A DNA stretch of 12,889 nucleotides, taken from assembly GCA_023268575.1 (NCBI GenBank), contig JALRCL010000741.1, positions 1 to 12,889 of the forward strand, in the 5' to 3' direction. Numbering within the stretch: position 1 is the stretch's first letter; every line of letters starts with the position of its first letter. Of the stretch, positions 12,765 through 12,889 are shown piece after piece. The position numbers were made by a program, and so were the translations under genes. This DNA is from Patulibacter sp. Its GTDB lineage: Bacteria; Actinomycetota; Thermoleophilia; Solirubrobacterales; Solirubrobacteraceae. A model generated the notes under the pieces. It did no database searches, was not told the DNA's origin, and saw nothing but the letters and a program-made list of their open reading frames with translations.

Positions 12765-12889
12765 CTCGCCCTCGTGCCGTTCCTGTTCTTCGGCGGTCCG
12801 GTGCTCAAGAACTTCGCGTCCGCCATGCTCATCGGCATCGTGATCGGCAGCTACTCGACGATCTACGTCGCGTCGCCGCTGATGATCCT
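12753..12889 (+). CDS. secF: SecF C-terminal fragment (both ends incomplete)
   Basis: The 45 visible codons read as two membrane helices with the SecF C-terminal pattern: VATALALVPFLFFGGPVL, then FASAMLIGIVIGSYSTIY and VASPLMI. SecF is a subunit of the SecDF complex that aids protein export using the proton gradient. The expected upstream helices are absent: left of about 12753 the DNA is chelatase coding sequence on the other strand. There is no start codon or ribosome binding site, and the frame is still open at the window end. The segment looks lower in GC than the rest, with codons such as AAG AAC TTC and several ATC/ATG in a row, partly because of its hydrophobic composition. It may be foreign to this locus or joined by assembly. 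Confidence 0.8.

Noticed and set aside
12765..12889. Continuation of the chelatase frame to the right edge on the minus strand
   Set aside because: The frame has no stops, but its translation is Glu/His/Asp-rich and unlike the family, whereas the plus strand reads as SecF.
1..12889. tRNA, rRNA, CRISPR array, insertion sequence or phage attachment site
   Set aside because: No cloverleaf-like tRNA, regular spacer-repeat array, transposase motif or terminal inverted repeat was seen on reading both strands.

Overview
The window comes from a very GC-rich bacterium, judging by eye from codon third positions that are almost all G or C. GTG starts are frequent, there is an F420-type luciferase-like oxidoreductase, and the corrin enzymes (CobF, CobM, a ChlD-type chelatase subunit) belong to the aerobic route. 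Together these point to an actinobacterium-like organism. A deep-branching class such as Thermoleophilia is a guess that the sequence alone cannot settle. No rRNA, tRNA, CRISPR array or insertion sequence was seen, and no stretch over 300 bases lacks a gene.

Layout. (1) Bases 1-4078, all minus strand: an ABC-2 permease, then after a 159-base gap a tightly packed run of a large secreted lipoprotein, an ABC ATPase and the N-terminal membrane half of an apolipoprotein N-acyltransferase (Lnt), which runs off the left edge. (2) 4149-5168, plus strand: an F420-dependent glucose-6-phosphate dehydrogenase-like oxidoreductase, convergent with the next block. (3) 5255-8116, minus strand: a PepSY transmembrane protein, two small unrecognised membrane proteins that overlap by 8 bases, and a CbiQ/EcfT transporter subunit with no ATPase or substrate-binding partner nearby. 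(4) 8117-8345: a divergent control region with an imperfect palindrome by the PepSY start and five GGCGCGT repeats. (5) 8346-9104, plus strand: cobF. (6) 9147-10738, minus strand: an ABC-2 exporter pair. (7) 10922-12764, minus strand: part of a cobalamin operon (ChlD-type chelatase subunit, a CobB-type glutamine-amidotransferase-like protein, cobM), each gene overlapping the next by 4 bases. (8) From about 12753 to the right edge, plus strand: a SecF C-terminal fragment.

How the genes may work together. CobF and CobM methylate the corrin ring. The ChlD-like protein is probably a metal-chelatase subunit, and CbiQ is the type of subunit used for cobalt uptake, so cobalt and cobalamin supply is the main theme of the right two thirds. 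The lipoprotein, ATPase, Lnt and upstream permease may form a cell-surface or lipoprotein-related transport group.

Three points deserve most attention: the CobB-like protein carries glycine where the amidotransferase cysteine should be; the PepSY-membrane-membrane-CbiQ cassette is an unusual combination; and two unrelated gene fragments on opposite strands meet at an 8-base palindrome near 12753-12760, which looks like a rearrangement or an assembly chimera.
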